Of a stretch of 64,000 bases of DNA, positions 24,735 through 32,046 are shown piece by piece; positions within the stretch are counted from its first letter, which is position 1, and every line of letters begins with the position of its first letter. Origin of the DNA: Neobacillus sp. SuZ13. GTDB taxonomy: Bacteria > Bacillota > Bacilli > Bacillales > Cytobacillaceae. The position numbers and the translations under genes are program-made. The stretch covers positions 4,921,501-4,985,500 of the forward strand of contig NZ_CP126107.1 in the NCBI RefSeq assembly GCF_030123365.1, read 5' to 3'. The notes under the pieces were generated by a model. That model searched no databases and was not told the origin of the DNA. It worked only from the letters and a program-made list of their open reading frames with translations.

Positions 24735-24761
24735 TGACATAAAAATGTACTTTTTATGTCA
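24735..24761. promoter_or_regulatory. Perfect 11-bp palindrome between yumB and yumC
   Basis: TGACATAAAAA (24735-24745) and TTTTTATGTCA (24751-24761) are perfectly complementary around a 5-nt centre. The stem is AT-rich and lacks a proper U run, and both flanking genes point away, so an operator is more likely than a terminator. The bound protein is unknown. Nothing else in the gap beyond this, the Rex/Fnr-like site and a weak hairpin at 24913-24936 was recognised. Confidence 0.45.
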
Positions 24762-24993
24762 CAAAAAATTAACAATCTATCCTCAATACATCTTATGCTA
24801 CTTTCACACGATTATCAAGCAATTTTCATAAATTTTTCTCTAAGTTTTATAGATTATTAATTGGATTTGACTAATACACAATGTTTTAAAAATTGCCACA
24901 GTTGTGAATATTCTCGCTTAAAGATGTGAGAATTTTTAGTTTTATGATAATATAAATAAAGGAGTCTGTTACTACAGGTTGGGGGGATGCGGA

Positions 24994-25992
24994 GTGCAGG
25001 AGAAGCAAGAGGTTTATGATATTACCATCATTGGCGGAGGTCCTACCGGTTTATTTACGGCTTTTTACGGGGGTATGAGACAAACCTCGGTGAAGATTAT
25101 TGAGAGCTTACCGCAACTGGGCGGCCAACTGTCAGCCCTTTACCCGGAAAAGTATATTTATGATGTTGCTGGTTTTCCAAAAATCCGTGCACAAGAACTA
25201 ATAAATAATCTTAAAGAACAAATGAGCAAATTCAAACCTACGGTTGCACTAGAGCAATCAGTTGAAAAGTTAGAGAAACAAGAAGATGGAACGTTTAAAT
25301 TAACAACAAACAAAGAAGTTCATTTTTCTAAAACGATTATTATTACAGCCGGCAATGGTGCCTTCCAACCACGTCGTTTAGAACTCGAAAGTGCCGCTCA
25401 ATATGAGCGTAAAAATCTATATTACTTCATTGAGGATTTAAATCAGTTTGCAGGTCAAAAAGTAGTTGTTTTTGGCGGCGGCGATTCTGCAGTTGACTGG
25501 GCCTTGATGTTAGAGCCAATTGCTGAGCAAGTTTCGATTGTCCACCGCAGAGATAAGTTCCGTGCTCACGAGCATAGTGTAGAAAACTTATATAATTCCA
25601 AAGTATATGTGAAGACACCTTATGTTCCTGCAGAATTAGTTGGTGATGAAAGTGGAATTAAACAGGTTGTTCTTGAAACCGTTAATGGTAAAGAGAAGGT
25701 TACAGTAGATGTCGACGCTGTCATTTGTAACTATGGATTCGTTTCTTCCCTTGGACCAATTAAGGAATGGGGCTTAGCCATCGAAAAGAATTCGATTGTC
25801 GTCAATTCTAAAATGGAAACGAGCATCCCTGGAATCTATGCAGCTGGAGACATTTGTACCTATGAAGGAAAAGTGAAATTAATTGCCTGCGGCTTTGGTG
25901 AAGCTCCAACAGCTGTTAACAACGCTAAGGCCTTCATTGATCCGAAGGCAAAAATTCAGCCATTACACAGTTCTTCAATGTTCAATAAATAA
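24994..25992 (+). CDS. yumC: Ferredoxin/flavodoxin-NADP reductase YumC
   Basis: A 332-residue thioredoxin reductase-like ferredoxin-NADP+ oxidoreductase that lacks the redox-active CxxC of true thioredoxin reductases. Motifs are IIGGGPTGLFTAFYGG, LPQLGGQLSALYPEK, the NADPH-site FGGGDSAVDWAL and AAGDICTYEGKVKLI. It supplies electrons to ferredoxin or flavodoxin. GTG 24994 lies about 7 nt from GGGGG; the frame is open to 24979 but that start would overlap the RBS. It is divergent from yumB and convergent with yutM. Confidence 0.95.
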   Translation: MQEKQEVYDITIIGGGPTGLFTAFYGGMRQTSVKIIESLPQLGGQLSALYPEKYIYDVAGFPKIRAQELINNLKEQMSKFKPTVALEQSVEKLEKQEDGTFKLTTNKEVHFSKTIIITAGNGAFQPRRLELESAAQYERKNLYYFIEDLNQFAGQKVVVFGGGDSAVDWALMLEPIAEQVSIVHRRDKFRAHEHSVENLYNSKVYVKTPYVPAELVGDESGIKQVVLETVNGKEKVTVDVDAVICNYGFVSSLGPIKEWGLAIEKNSIVVNSKMETSIPGIYAAGDICTYEGKVKLIACGFGEAPTAVNNAKAFIDPKAKIQPLHSSSMFNK

Positions 25993-26025
25993 GAAAAAGC
26001 GTCCTTTGTATGGACGCTTTTTCTT
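25991..26025. terminator. Bidirectional terminator between yumC and yutM
   Basis: AAGAAAAAGCGTCC pairs with GGACGCTTTTTCTT, giving A/U tracts on both strands. Confidence 0.88.
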
Positions 26026-26032
26026 ATTTATA

Positions 26033-26398
26033 TTAGCATTCTTCCGGTGTACCAGTAGCTGTAGCCGTTCTAAACGATGACCCACATCCACATGATGCGA
26101 TTGCATTCGGATTGTCAATGGTAAAGCCGCCGCCCATCATTGATTCCTTATAATCAATCTTGGTTCCTTGTAAAATCGCTGCACTCTCTTTATCGACTAA
26201 GATTTTAATTCCAAATTGTTCAAGTTTCAAATCATCTTCATTTGCTGTATGATCAAAGCCCATCCCGTAAGATAAACCGCTGCATCCACCGCCTTTTACG
26301 CTGACACGTAACAATGCGCCTTCTTCTTCGTTATGCTTCATCATTTCTTTAATATGCAGTGACGCCGCTTCTGTTAAAATAACTATATCATTACTCAT
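26033..26398 (-). CDS. yutM: A-type Fe-S carrier/insertion protein YutM (IscA/ErpA family)
   Basis: A 121-residue HesB-like protein with the three conserved cysteines C39, C103 and C105 (GGGCSG, SCGCGSSF) that hold an Fe-S cluster or iron. Such proteins pass clusters from the SUF scaffold to apo-enzymes. The sequence carries about ten residues more than usual after the CGC motif, ending in an extra Cys. It is convergent with yumC. Together with yutI and the suf operon it forms the Fe-S supply set in this window. Confidence 0.93.
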   Translation of the reverse strand: MSNDIVILTEAASLHIKEMMKHNEEEGALLRVSVKGGGCSGLSYGMGFDHTANEDDLKLEQFGIKILVDKESAAILQGTKIDYKESMMGGGFTIDNPNAIASCGCGSSFRTATATGTPEEC

Positions 26399-26502
26399 TG
26401 TAATACCCTCCCTAAATGAGGCTTTAAATTAATTATATACACGTATGGTTAACTACTCAAATAATACGATTCCTTTGTACTATCCTATGAAATATATATA
26501 AA

Positions 26503-26527
26503 TAAGGGAGCGGCAGTGCTCCCTATT
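26503..26527 (-). terminator. Hairpin downstream of yuzB
   Basis: AATAGGGAGC/GCTCCCTTATT-type stem just after the yuzB stop; the U tract is poor. Confidence 0.55.
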
Positions 26528-26767
26528 TTAAAACATTGGATTATCTTCCAAGTATTGATAAATGTTATCGACCAATTCGTCAGGTGTTTTTCCTGTGACT
26601 ACTTCTCCATTAACAAGAGCGTATAACGTAGTCGCACATTTACCGCAATATCCAAGACATCCATATTCAATAATATCCAAATTAGGATCTTTTTCTAATT
26701 TCTCAAGTGCTTTTTGTGCACCATTCGCAAGATTGCTTATACAAAATTCGATGATGGGTTGAATCAT
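26528..26767 (-). CDS. yuzB: YuzB family protein (DUF1450), candidate Fe-S thioredoxin-fold protein
   Basis: A 79-residue protein beginning MIQPIIEFC. Four cysteines, C9, C37, C41 and C44 (GCLGYCGKC), are arranged as in thioredoxin-fold 2Fe-2S ferredoxins, where one Cys follows the first strand and others lie in a later loop. The DUF1450 family has no established function as far as I know. ATG 26767 follows GAGAGGTG; the frame open to 26821 is rejected because the RBS would be internal. Confidence 0.85.
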   Translation of the reverse strand: MIQPIIEFCISNLANGAQKALEKLEKDPNLDIIEYGCLGYCGKCATTLYALVNGEVVTGKTPDELVDNIYQYLEDNPMF

Positions 26768-26993
26768 TGCTTTCACCTCTCCACAACTAATTATCCTACT
26801 CCATTTCATCCACTCCGTCAAATACCATGTATACTATATCGATGTCAAGAAAATCATGAAAATTGTTGTTATTTTGACATAATTCCGCTATACTCGAATG
26901 TGTTAAAGGAACGGAATTATTTTTCTACAATTTTTTTATGACACTTCAGCCAACTTTAAATATGAAAACGGGATATTCAAAGGGGAAATAAAA

Positions 26994-28061
26994 ATGAAAA
27001 ACCTTGTAATTCTTGGTGGCGGCTACGGTGGGATGAAGATTCTAAATGAAATTCTCCCCAACCATTTACCAGAGGATATGACGATTACACTAGTGGACCG
27101 TGTACCTTATCACTGCTTAAAGACGGAATACTACGCATTAGCAGCAGGAACGATTTCTGACAAAGAAGTAAGAGTTGCATTTCCGGAGCACCCACGATTA
27201 AAAGTAGTGTATGGTGAGGTAACCGGGATTCAAACAACTGAAAAAAAGATCACTCTAAAGGACGCTTCGCCTATCGACTATGATGATGTAATCATTGGTC
27301 TGGGCTGTGAGGACAAGTATCATGATGTTCCAGGGGCCGATCAGTTTACCTACAGTATCCAGTCTATTGAAAAATCTCGACTTACCTACTCCGTTTTAAA
27401 TAATTTGGGACCTGGCTCAGTGGTTGGTATCGTGGGCGCTGGTCTAAGTGGTGTGGAGCTAGCAAGTGAATTAAGCGAAAGTCGCGAAGACCTAAACATC
27501 AAATTATTTGATCGGGGAAAACATATTCTCTCTGCATTCCCGGAACGTTTAAGCAAATATGTAGAAAATTGGTTTGTAAAAAACAATGTCGAAATTATTA
27601 ACAACTCGAATATTACCAAGGTGGAAGAAAACTTATTATACAATCACGACCAGCCGATCCATTGTGATGTCATCGTTTGGACAGCAGGAATCCAGGCCAA
27701 TAAAATTGTCCGCGCTATGGACGGGGATAAAGATGGAATGGGAAGACTAGTGATAAGCCCACTTCACCACCTGCCCAATGATGAACATGTCTTTATTCTC
27801 GGCGATTGCGCAAGTCTTCCTCATGCACCAAGTGCTCAATTAGCGGAAGGTCAGGCGGAACAAATTGTTGAAGTATTAAAAAGACGTTGGAAAGGCGAAG
27901 AGCCTCCAACATCTTTCCCGCAAATTAAATTAAAGGGGATCCTTGGTTCCCTTGGGAAAAAGCATGGATTTGGGATGATGGCAGACCGAGCTATTACAGG
28001 ACGTGTCGCCCGTTTGCTTAAATCCGGGATTCTGTGGATGTATAAATTTCATAACGGGTAA
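26994..28061 (+). CDS. yutJ: NADH dehydrogenase-like protein YutJ
   Basis: A 355-residue flavoprotein of the type II NADH dehydrogenase family: FAD motif ILGGGYGGMK at 4-13, NADH motif VGIVGAGLSGVELASEL near 145 and HVFILGDCASLPHAPS near 265. It is about 50 residues shorter than YumB, mostly at the C terminus, where NDH-2 enzymes usually have the membrane-binding helices, so its electron acceptor may differ. AAAGGGG lies upstream of ATG 26994. It forms a single-gene transcript ending in a shared terminator. Confidence 0.9.
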   Translation: MKNLVILGGGYGGMKILNEILPNHLPEDMTITLVDRVPYHCLKTEYYALAAGTISDKEVRVAFPEHPRLKVVYGEVTGIQTTEKKITLKDASPIDYDDVIIGLGCEDKYHDVPGADQFTYSIQSIEKSRLTYSVLNNLGPGSVVGIVGAGLSGVELASELSESREDLNIKLFDRGKHILSAFPERLSKYVENWFVKNNVEIINNSNITKVEENLLYNHDQPIHCDVIVWTAGIQANKIVRAMDGDKDGMGRLVISPLHHLPNDEHVFILGDCASLPHAPSAQLAEGQAEQIVEVLKRRWKGEEPPTSFPQIKLKGILGSLGKKHGFGMMADRAITGRVARLLKSGILWMYKFHNG

Positions 28062-28065
28062 TATA

Positions 28066-28106
28066 AAAAGCGCGAGCGCCTTGAACAGGCGCTGGAGCTG
28101 GATTCA
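28066..28106 (+). repeat. Dispersed palindromic repeat, minimal form
   Basis: About 40 bp: AAAGCGCGAGCGCCT, a 5-nt centre, then AGGCGCTGGAGCTGGATTC. It keeps just the termini of the A/B repeat family and lies 4 nt after the yutJ stop. Confidence 0.85.
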
Positions 28107-28142
28107 AAAAAGAAGCATTCCATTTTTGTGGAATGCTTCTTC
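28106..28142. terminator. Bidirectional terminator between yutJ and yuzD
   Basis: A perfect 12-bp stem AGAAGCATTCCA/TGGAATGCTTCT preceded by an A run and followed by U-rich sequence. Confidence 0.88.
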
Positions 28143-28145
28143 CAA

Positions 28146-28469
28146 TTATATAGCTGTATATCCATGTTTCTCTAGTTCGGAAAAAATAGTTTTCAATCTT
28201 GGGTTCCCTTCGCCAACGATTTTGTCTTTGATGACAACCACTGGATAAAACATATCCTCTTCGATCACTTTTTCTGCAAATGCAATCTTTTCATTCTCCC
28301 CACTTGGCTGATAAATATCCACATAGGTCATTTTAAATGGTTGGTCTGGAAATTTTCTCGCAATCGCTGCTTCTAGCCATTCATACGTTTCTTTGGAAGA
28401 TGGTAAATTCACACAACTCGGGCACAATTGTTCCGCACCATAAACAACAATTTCTACTTCTGATTTCAT
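28146..28469 (-). CDS. yuzD: YuzD family protein (DUF1462), thioredoxin-like with CPSC
   Basis: A 107-residue protein with a first strand VEIVVYGAE followed by CPSC (C16, C19), the position of the redox pair in thioredoxin folds, and YPVVVIKDKIVGEGNPRL matching the cis-Pro strand region. A thiol-disulfide or metal-carrying role is inferred; no function is established to my knowledge. It stands alone between yutJ and the NifU-like gene, convergent with yutJ. Confidence 0.85.
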   Translation of the reverse strand: MKSEVEIVVYGAEQLCPSCVNLPSSKETYEWLEAAIARKFPDQPFKMTYVDIYQPSGENEKIAFAEKVIEEDMFYPVVVIKDKIVGEGNPRLKTIFSELEKHGYTAI

Positions 28470-28620
28470 CTAATCATTCCCGCCTTTTTATTTCAGGTTA
28501 ACTCATTTTTACGATATTAACCACGAAAATGTCTATTAATGTGTGTTTTCCTAATTTCTGATAATGGATTTTTCACGATGATGACATTATAATATAGGTA
28601 TAGGAAGGGAGTCGATTAAT

Positions 28621-28857
28621 TTGGCAGAACAAGAAATTTTTGAACAAGTTCAAGAAGTATTAGATAAATTACGTCCATTTCTTCTTCGCGACGGCGGAGA
28701 TTGTGAATTAGTAGATGTTGAAGAAGGTATTGTCAAGCTTCGCCTTTTAGGTGCATGCGGCAGCTGCCCTAGTTCAACCATCACACTTAAAGCTGGTATC
28801 GAAAGAGCACTTTTAGAGGAAGTACCAGGGATTGTGGAAGTAGAGCAGGTATTTTAA
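28621..28857 (+). CDS. yutI: NifU C-terminal-domain Fe-S protein YutI
   Basis: A 78-residue Nfu-type protein with the cluster-binding pair C46-x2-C49 (ACGSCPSS) and the preceding LRPFLLRDGGDCELV segment. Nfu proteins bind a 4Fe-4S cluster between two subunits and deliver it to targets such as lipoyl synthase or aconitase. The start is TTG 28621, 8 nt from GGGAG. TATAAT lies about 25 nt before the RBS but no good -35 partner is seen. Confidence 0.95.
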   Translation: MAEQEIFEQVQEVLDKLRPFLLRDGGDCELVDVEEGIVKLRLLGACGSCPSSTITLKAGIERALLEEVPGIVEVEQVF

Positions 28858-28862
28858 TTATT

Positions 28863-28899
28863 AAAAAAGTGATTGCCATTCATAGGCAATCACTTTTTT
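28863..28899. terminator. Bidirectional terminator between yutI and yutH
   Basis: A perfect 15-bp stem AAAAAAGTGATTGCC/GGCAATCACTTTTTT with a 7-nt loop. Confidence 0.92.
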
Positions 28900-28913
28900 A
28901 ATGAAAACATGTT

Positions 28914-29924
28914 TTAGTACAGCCATTCCAATAAAGGCAGATTTAAACGCTTGATTGGAGCGTCCGTAAGTTGATAAAAACCCGCCAAAAATTGTTCATA
29001 TTCTCCGGACTGTCGTAAAATTCTCATTAACTTTTCTTCCAATACCTTTTTGTCCTGTTCTGATGTGGTAATATAATAACTTTCAATACATTCAAAGTAA
29101 TGAAGTGGGAAAATTAACCGGGAATACAATAATCGCCAGGAAAATGGCGACAAAGGAGCAACACTTTGATATTCTTCAAAAAAGCGCTTTAATTCCACAT
29201 CATAGGTCTGGGAATTGTGAAGATATCTTTCCCTTGTCCATTCAGCTATGTCACGGCTGCGATGGTCAAATACCCAGTCAAACGGATTTTTGATCATATA
29301 ATTATTGAGCGGTCCCCAAGTCTTTTGCGTAAAACGTTCATGACAAACCGTACCGCTATCCGTTTCAAGTGGTTCATCATCAATCTCGGTATCCACTAGA
29401 TATTGAATAGCGTTTTCCGTTAAGCCTAGATAATAGGGGAAGGAATCAATAAACATCCGCTGAAATTCATCTTCAGGTGTTTGAAATAGAAGACCATTCC
29501 ACACCTTTTCCATCTGCTCGAGCCGTTTTTCCCATAAGGACTTCCATTGTCCGATCCGGCTAGACCTCTCTATTTGAAAGGGAACTCTCCTGCCACGTTC
29601 ATGGAATTTTGCTAATTTCCTGCCCAATTTAATTTTTTTCTGTTCTTCCGGTTGCCGATTTGCAAGGACACAATATTTATTTTTTTCCCATTCCGTAATT
29701 AAATGCCCTTCTTTGGACTGTAGAATGACGGGAACATTATGATCACCATAATTTCGTAAATGCTCCGCTATTTTCTCAAGTTCTGCAATATCTTCTTCTT
29801 CCTTACCCGCTGGTTTGGAGATTAAATAGAGCCAGCCATTTCCTCTTAACGCATCAAACCTTTCCAGTTTTACATATTCATCGACCGTAACGCCATATTG
29901 GTTTTCCAGCATTTTTTGAAGCAT
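28914..29924 (-). CDS. yutH: Spore coat-associated kinase-like protein YutH
   Basis: A 336-residue protein of the CotS/YutH group with a diverged aminoglycoside-phosphotransferase/kinase fold: an N-lobe to about 85, then LGRKLAKFHERG, and a C-lobe containing TVCHERFTQKTWG in place of the canonical HGDLHPGN loop and FDWVFDHRSRDIAEW in place of IDF/DWE. Catalytic residues look altered, so it may not phosphorylate. YutH is required for proper spore coat in B. subtilis as I recall. GAGGTGG precedes the ATG. Confidence 0.88.
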   Translation of the reverse strand: MLQKMLENQYGVTVDEYVKLERFDALRGNGWLYLISKPAGKEEEDIAELEKIAEHLRNYGDHNVPVILQSKEGHLITEWEKNKYCVLANRQPEEQKKIKLGRKLAKFHERGRRVPFQIERSSRIGQWKSLWEKRLEQMEKVWNGLLFQTPEDEFQRMFIDSFPYYLGLTENAIQYLVDTEIDDEPLETDSGTVCHERFTQKTWGPLNNYMIKNPFDWVFDHRSRDIAEWTRERYLHNSQTYDVELKRFFEEYQSVAPLSPFSWRLLYSRLIFPLHYFECIESYYITTSEQDKKVLEEKLMRILRQSGEYEQFLAGFYQLTDAPIKRLNLPLLEWLY

Positions 29925-30118
29925 TTGTCCACCTCATTTCTTTCCCATTTCTTACCTCATATATATGTTTTAGGTTAAGAAAACTTGTTCCTGAATAGCT
30001 TAGAAAAATGAAGGAGAATATAAGGTTTTAACCATGCTCATTTTTAGGATTCTTTTGCATAAGTTAGAACAATACAGTATATATATAGTGAAAATCCACA
30101 GAAAAGGTGATCAGAGGA

Positions 30119-30631
30119 ATGGCAGACGACAAAAACGTAAATCTAACCGAAGTAACTGCACGCAGATGGCTGAATGAAAGAGGCGTCAAAGTACAGGACA
30201 TCGCTGATTTAGTTTTCTTTTTGCAGGAAAAATATCATGAAAACCTGAAAATGGAAGACTGTTTAGCAAACGTGGAACGCGTTCTTTCCAAGCGTGAGGT
30301 TCAGAACGCAATTTTAACAGGAATACAGCTGGATGTACTTGCCGAAAAAGGAATGCTTGAGGAACCGCTCCAATCCATTATCGGAACAGATGAAAGTCTT
30401 TATGGAGTCGATGAAATTCTAGCCTTTTCGATTGTAAATGTATATGGTTCGATCGGTTTTACCAATTACGGATATATCGATAAATTAAAACCTGGAATAT
30501 TAGCGCATTTAAATGATAAATCAACAGGCGAGTGCCATACTTTTTTAGATGATATCGTCGGGGCAATTGCAGCTGCCGCATCGAGCCGACTCGCACACCG
30601 GGCTGCTAGGGCTGAAAGTGAAAAGAAATAA
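30119..30631 (+). CDS. yutG: Phosphatidylglycerophosphatase A-like protein YutG
   Basis: A 170-residue PgpA-family protein: GVKVQDIADLVFFLQ near the N terminus, FTNYGYIDKLKPG and the C-terminal HTFLDDIVGAIAAAASSRLAHR. Bacterial PgpA removes phosphate from phosphatidylglycerol phosphate, but the Firmicute YutG branch lacks the usual membrane spans, so the substrate is uncertain. ATG 30119 follows AAAGGTGA at 8 nt; the longer GTG frame from 30107 overlaps that RBS. It is followed by a strong terminator. Confidence 0.85.
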   Translation: MADDKNVNLTEVTARRWLNERGVKVQDIADLVFFLQEKYHENLKMEDCLANVERVLSKREVQNAILTGIQLDVLAEKGMLEEPLQSIIGTDESLYGVDEILAFSIVNVYGSIGFTNYGYIDKLKPGILAHLNDKSTGECHTFLDDIVGAIAAAASSRLAHRAARAESEKK

Positions 30632-30635
30632 GCAG

Positions 30636-30663
30636 AAAAAGGATGGGAGTCCCCATCCTTTTT
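30636..30663 (+). terminator. Terminator of yutG
   Basis: AAAAAGGATGGG pairs with CCCATCCTTTTT, loop AGTC, with U run. Confidence 0.9.
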
Positions 30664-30700
30664 GAGTTAAAGGAAAGTATAATTTTCTGAACTTAGATTA

Positions 30701-30747
30701 CTGTCTAGCTCCAGGCCATACGCCGCAAAACGGGCGCTTCCGCTTTT
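30701..30747 (-). repeat. Dispersed palindromic repeat, short form
   Basis: Read on the minus strand it runs AAAAGCGGAAGCGCCC then TTTTGCGGCGTATGG then CTGGAGCTAGACAG. It carries the GCGGCGTATGG-CTGGAGC piece that is otherwise specific to B-type elements, so it looks like a B element with a large internal deletion. It touches the 3' end of yutF. Confidence 0.85.
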
Positions 30748-31510
30748 AAATTTCCCATTCATCTAAGGAATCAATCGTGTAAGTTGGCATCCGGTCATAG
30801 CCGGAAAGCAGTTCTTTTGTCGTTACCCCTGTATGTACTAGTAATGTATCCATCCCGGCATTCATGCCTGCTAAAATATCCGTATCATAATTATCCCCGA
30901 CCATCAATGTCTCTTCTTTCGGTGTTCCAAGTACCTTTAAAGCCTGTTCCATGATGATTGCTTCCGGTTTGCCAATAAAAATCGGTTTGGTTTGAGTAGA
31001 AACGGTAATAACGGATGTTAGTGAACCATTCCCTGGAACCAAGCCTCTCTCTGTAGGGATTGCGATATCTCCATTAGTGGAAATGAACGTCGCACCGTTG
31101 CGGACGGCCAAACAGGCAACTGTCAATTTTTCATAACTGATCTCCCGGTCAATTCCTACCACGACAAACTCAGCATCTTCTCCTGCAAATTGCAGCCCCT
31201 TTTCCTCTATTGCTGTCCGTATCCCCTCTTCCCCAATCACATAAATGCGCGCATTATTCTTTCGTTCATAAATATAGTTGGCCGTCGCTTGGCTTGTTGT
31301 GAATACCTGCTTTTCTTCCGCTGGGATGTCAAACTGAGTCAACTTATCAGCAACCTGTGCTGGTGTCCTTGAGGAATTGTTTGTAACAAAAAGATAGGGT
31401 ATCTGTTGATCCCGAAGTTTCTTCACAAAGTCAGATGCGGCTTCAATGCTCTCTGATCCCTTATACATGGTTCCATCTAAATCAATTAAATAACCTTTGT
31501 AATTTTTCAT
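30746..31510 (-). CDS. yutF: HAD-family sugar/nucleotide phosphatase YutF (NagD-like)
   Basis: A 254-residue class IIA HAD hydrolase with the nucleophile motif IDLDGTMY (first Asp catalytic), motif II VTNNSSRTP and motif IV MVGDNYDTDILAG. NagD-type enzymes dephosphorylate nucleoside monophosphates or sugar phosphates. ATG 31510 has GGAGTGAG upstream; the ORF extends to 31561 but that would run through a terminator hairpin at 31546-31570, which argues for the shorter start. Confidence 0.92.
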   Translation of the reverse strand: MKNYKGYLIDLDGTMYKGSESIEAASDFVKKLRDQQIPYLFVTNNSSRTPAQVADKLTQFDIPAEEKQVFTTSQATANYIYERKNNARIYVIGEEGIRTAIEEKGLQFAGEDAEFVVVGIDREISYEKLTVACLAVRNGATFISTNGDIAIPTERGLVPGNGSLTSVITVSTQTKPIFIGKPEAIIMEQALKVLGTPKEETLMVGDNYDTDILAGMNAGMDTLLVHTGVTTKELLSGYDRMPTYTIDSLDEWEI

Positions 31511-31545
31511 ATCTCTCACTCCAAAAAGTTTTTTTCCATATATAA

Positions 31546-31570
31546 CAAAAAGACCGCGCATAACGGTCTT
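31546..31570 (-). terminator. Terminator of yutE, within the yutF leader
   Basis: AAGACCG/CGGTCTT stem, 7-nt loop, followed by U residues on the minus strand. It lies between the yutE stop and the yutF RBS and may attenuate read-through. Confidence 0.8.
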
Positions 31571-31579
31571 AATATTTTA

Positions 31580-32017
31580 TCAGTTTCTAAACGCTGAAAC
31601 TGGTCCTAACTCGGTGGTAAGATATTCACGAACATTGGAAGCAAAATTCCCTAACTCATGTAAATGCTTTGTAAACATCTCTTGAAGTTCGTGATGATTA
31701 ACATTCGTATAAGATTGGACAAGCATTTTCCGATATTGAATCAGGACTTTCAAACTACTTCCCGTTTCAGATGAAATAACTCTTTCATCCATTAAGATAT
31801 CAATGATGTCTTCGTAACTGCCTGGGTCGCGCATAATAAACCCATCAATCATTGCATTTCCGACATCCAAAACGGACTCAATCATCATATGGTTTACACG
31901 CTCTAGAGCTGCCTTTTCAAGTGGGTTGGACCACTCTTTTTGGCTTAAGAATAGTTGAATTTGCATTTCTAAAAATTTCAGTATCTCTTCAATTTTTTCT
32001 CGATCAACAAAATACAT
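31580..32017 (-). CDS. yutE: DUF86/HepT-like HEPN-fold protein YutE
   Basis: A 145-residue all-helical protein of the DUF86 (HepT-like) family. The RNase motif of toxic HEPN proteins, R-x4-6-H followed by Tyr, is altered: the sequence reads RKMLVQSYTNVN, with Gln where the catalytic His is expected. There is no MNT-type nucleotidyltransferase antitoxin gene beside it. It is therefore more likely a housekeeping HEPN protein than an active toxin. It lies between an EAL gene and yutF on one strand. Confidence 0.87.
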   Translation of the reverse strand: MYFVDREKIEEILKFLEMQIQLFLSQKEWSNPLEKAALERVNHMMIESVLDVGNAMIDGFIMRDPGSYEDIIDILMDERVISSETGSSLKVLIQYRKMLVQSYTNVNHHELQEMFTKHLHELGNFASNVREYLTTELGPVSAFRN

Positions 32018-32046
32018 TTGAGCACACTCTCCATTTTTCTAAGATG

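Noticed and set aside
24913..24936. Hairpin ATTCTCGC/GTGAGAAT before yumC as a riboswitch terminator
   Set aside because: The stem is weak, the U tract is interrupted and no aptamer-like structure precedes it.
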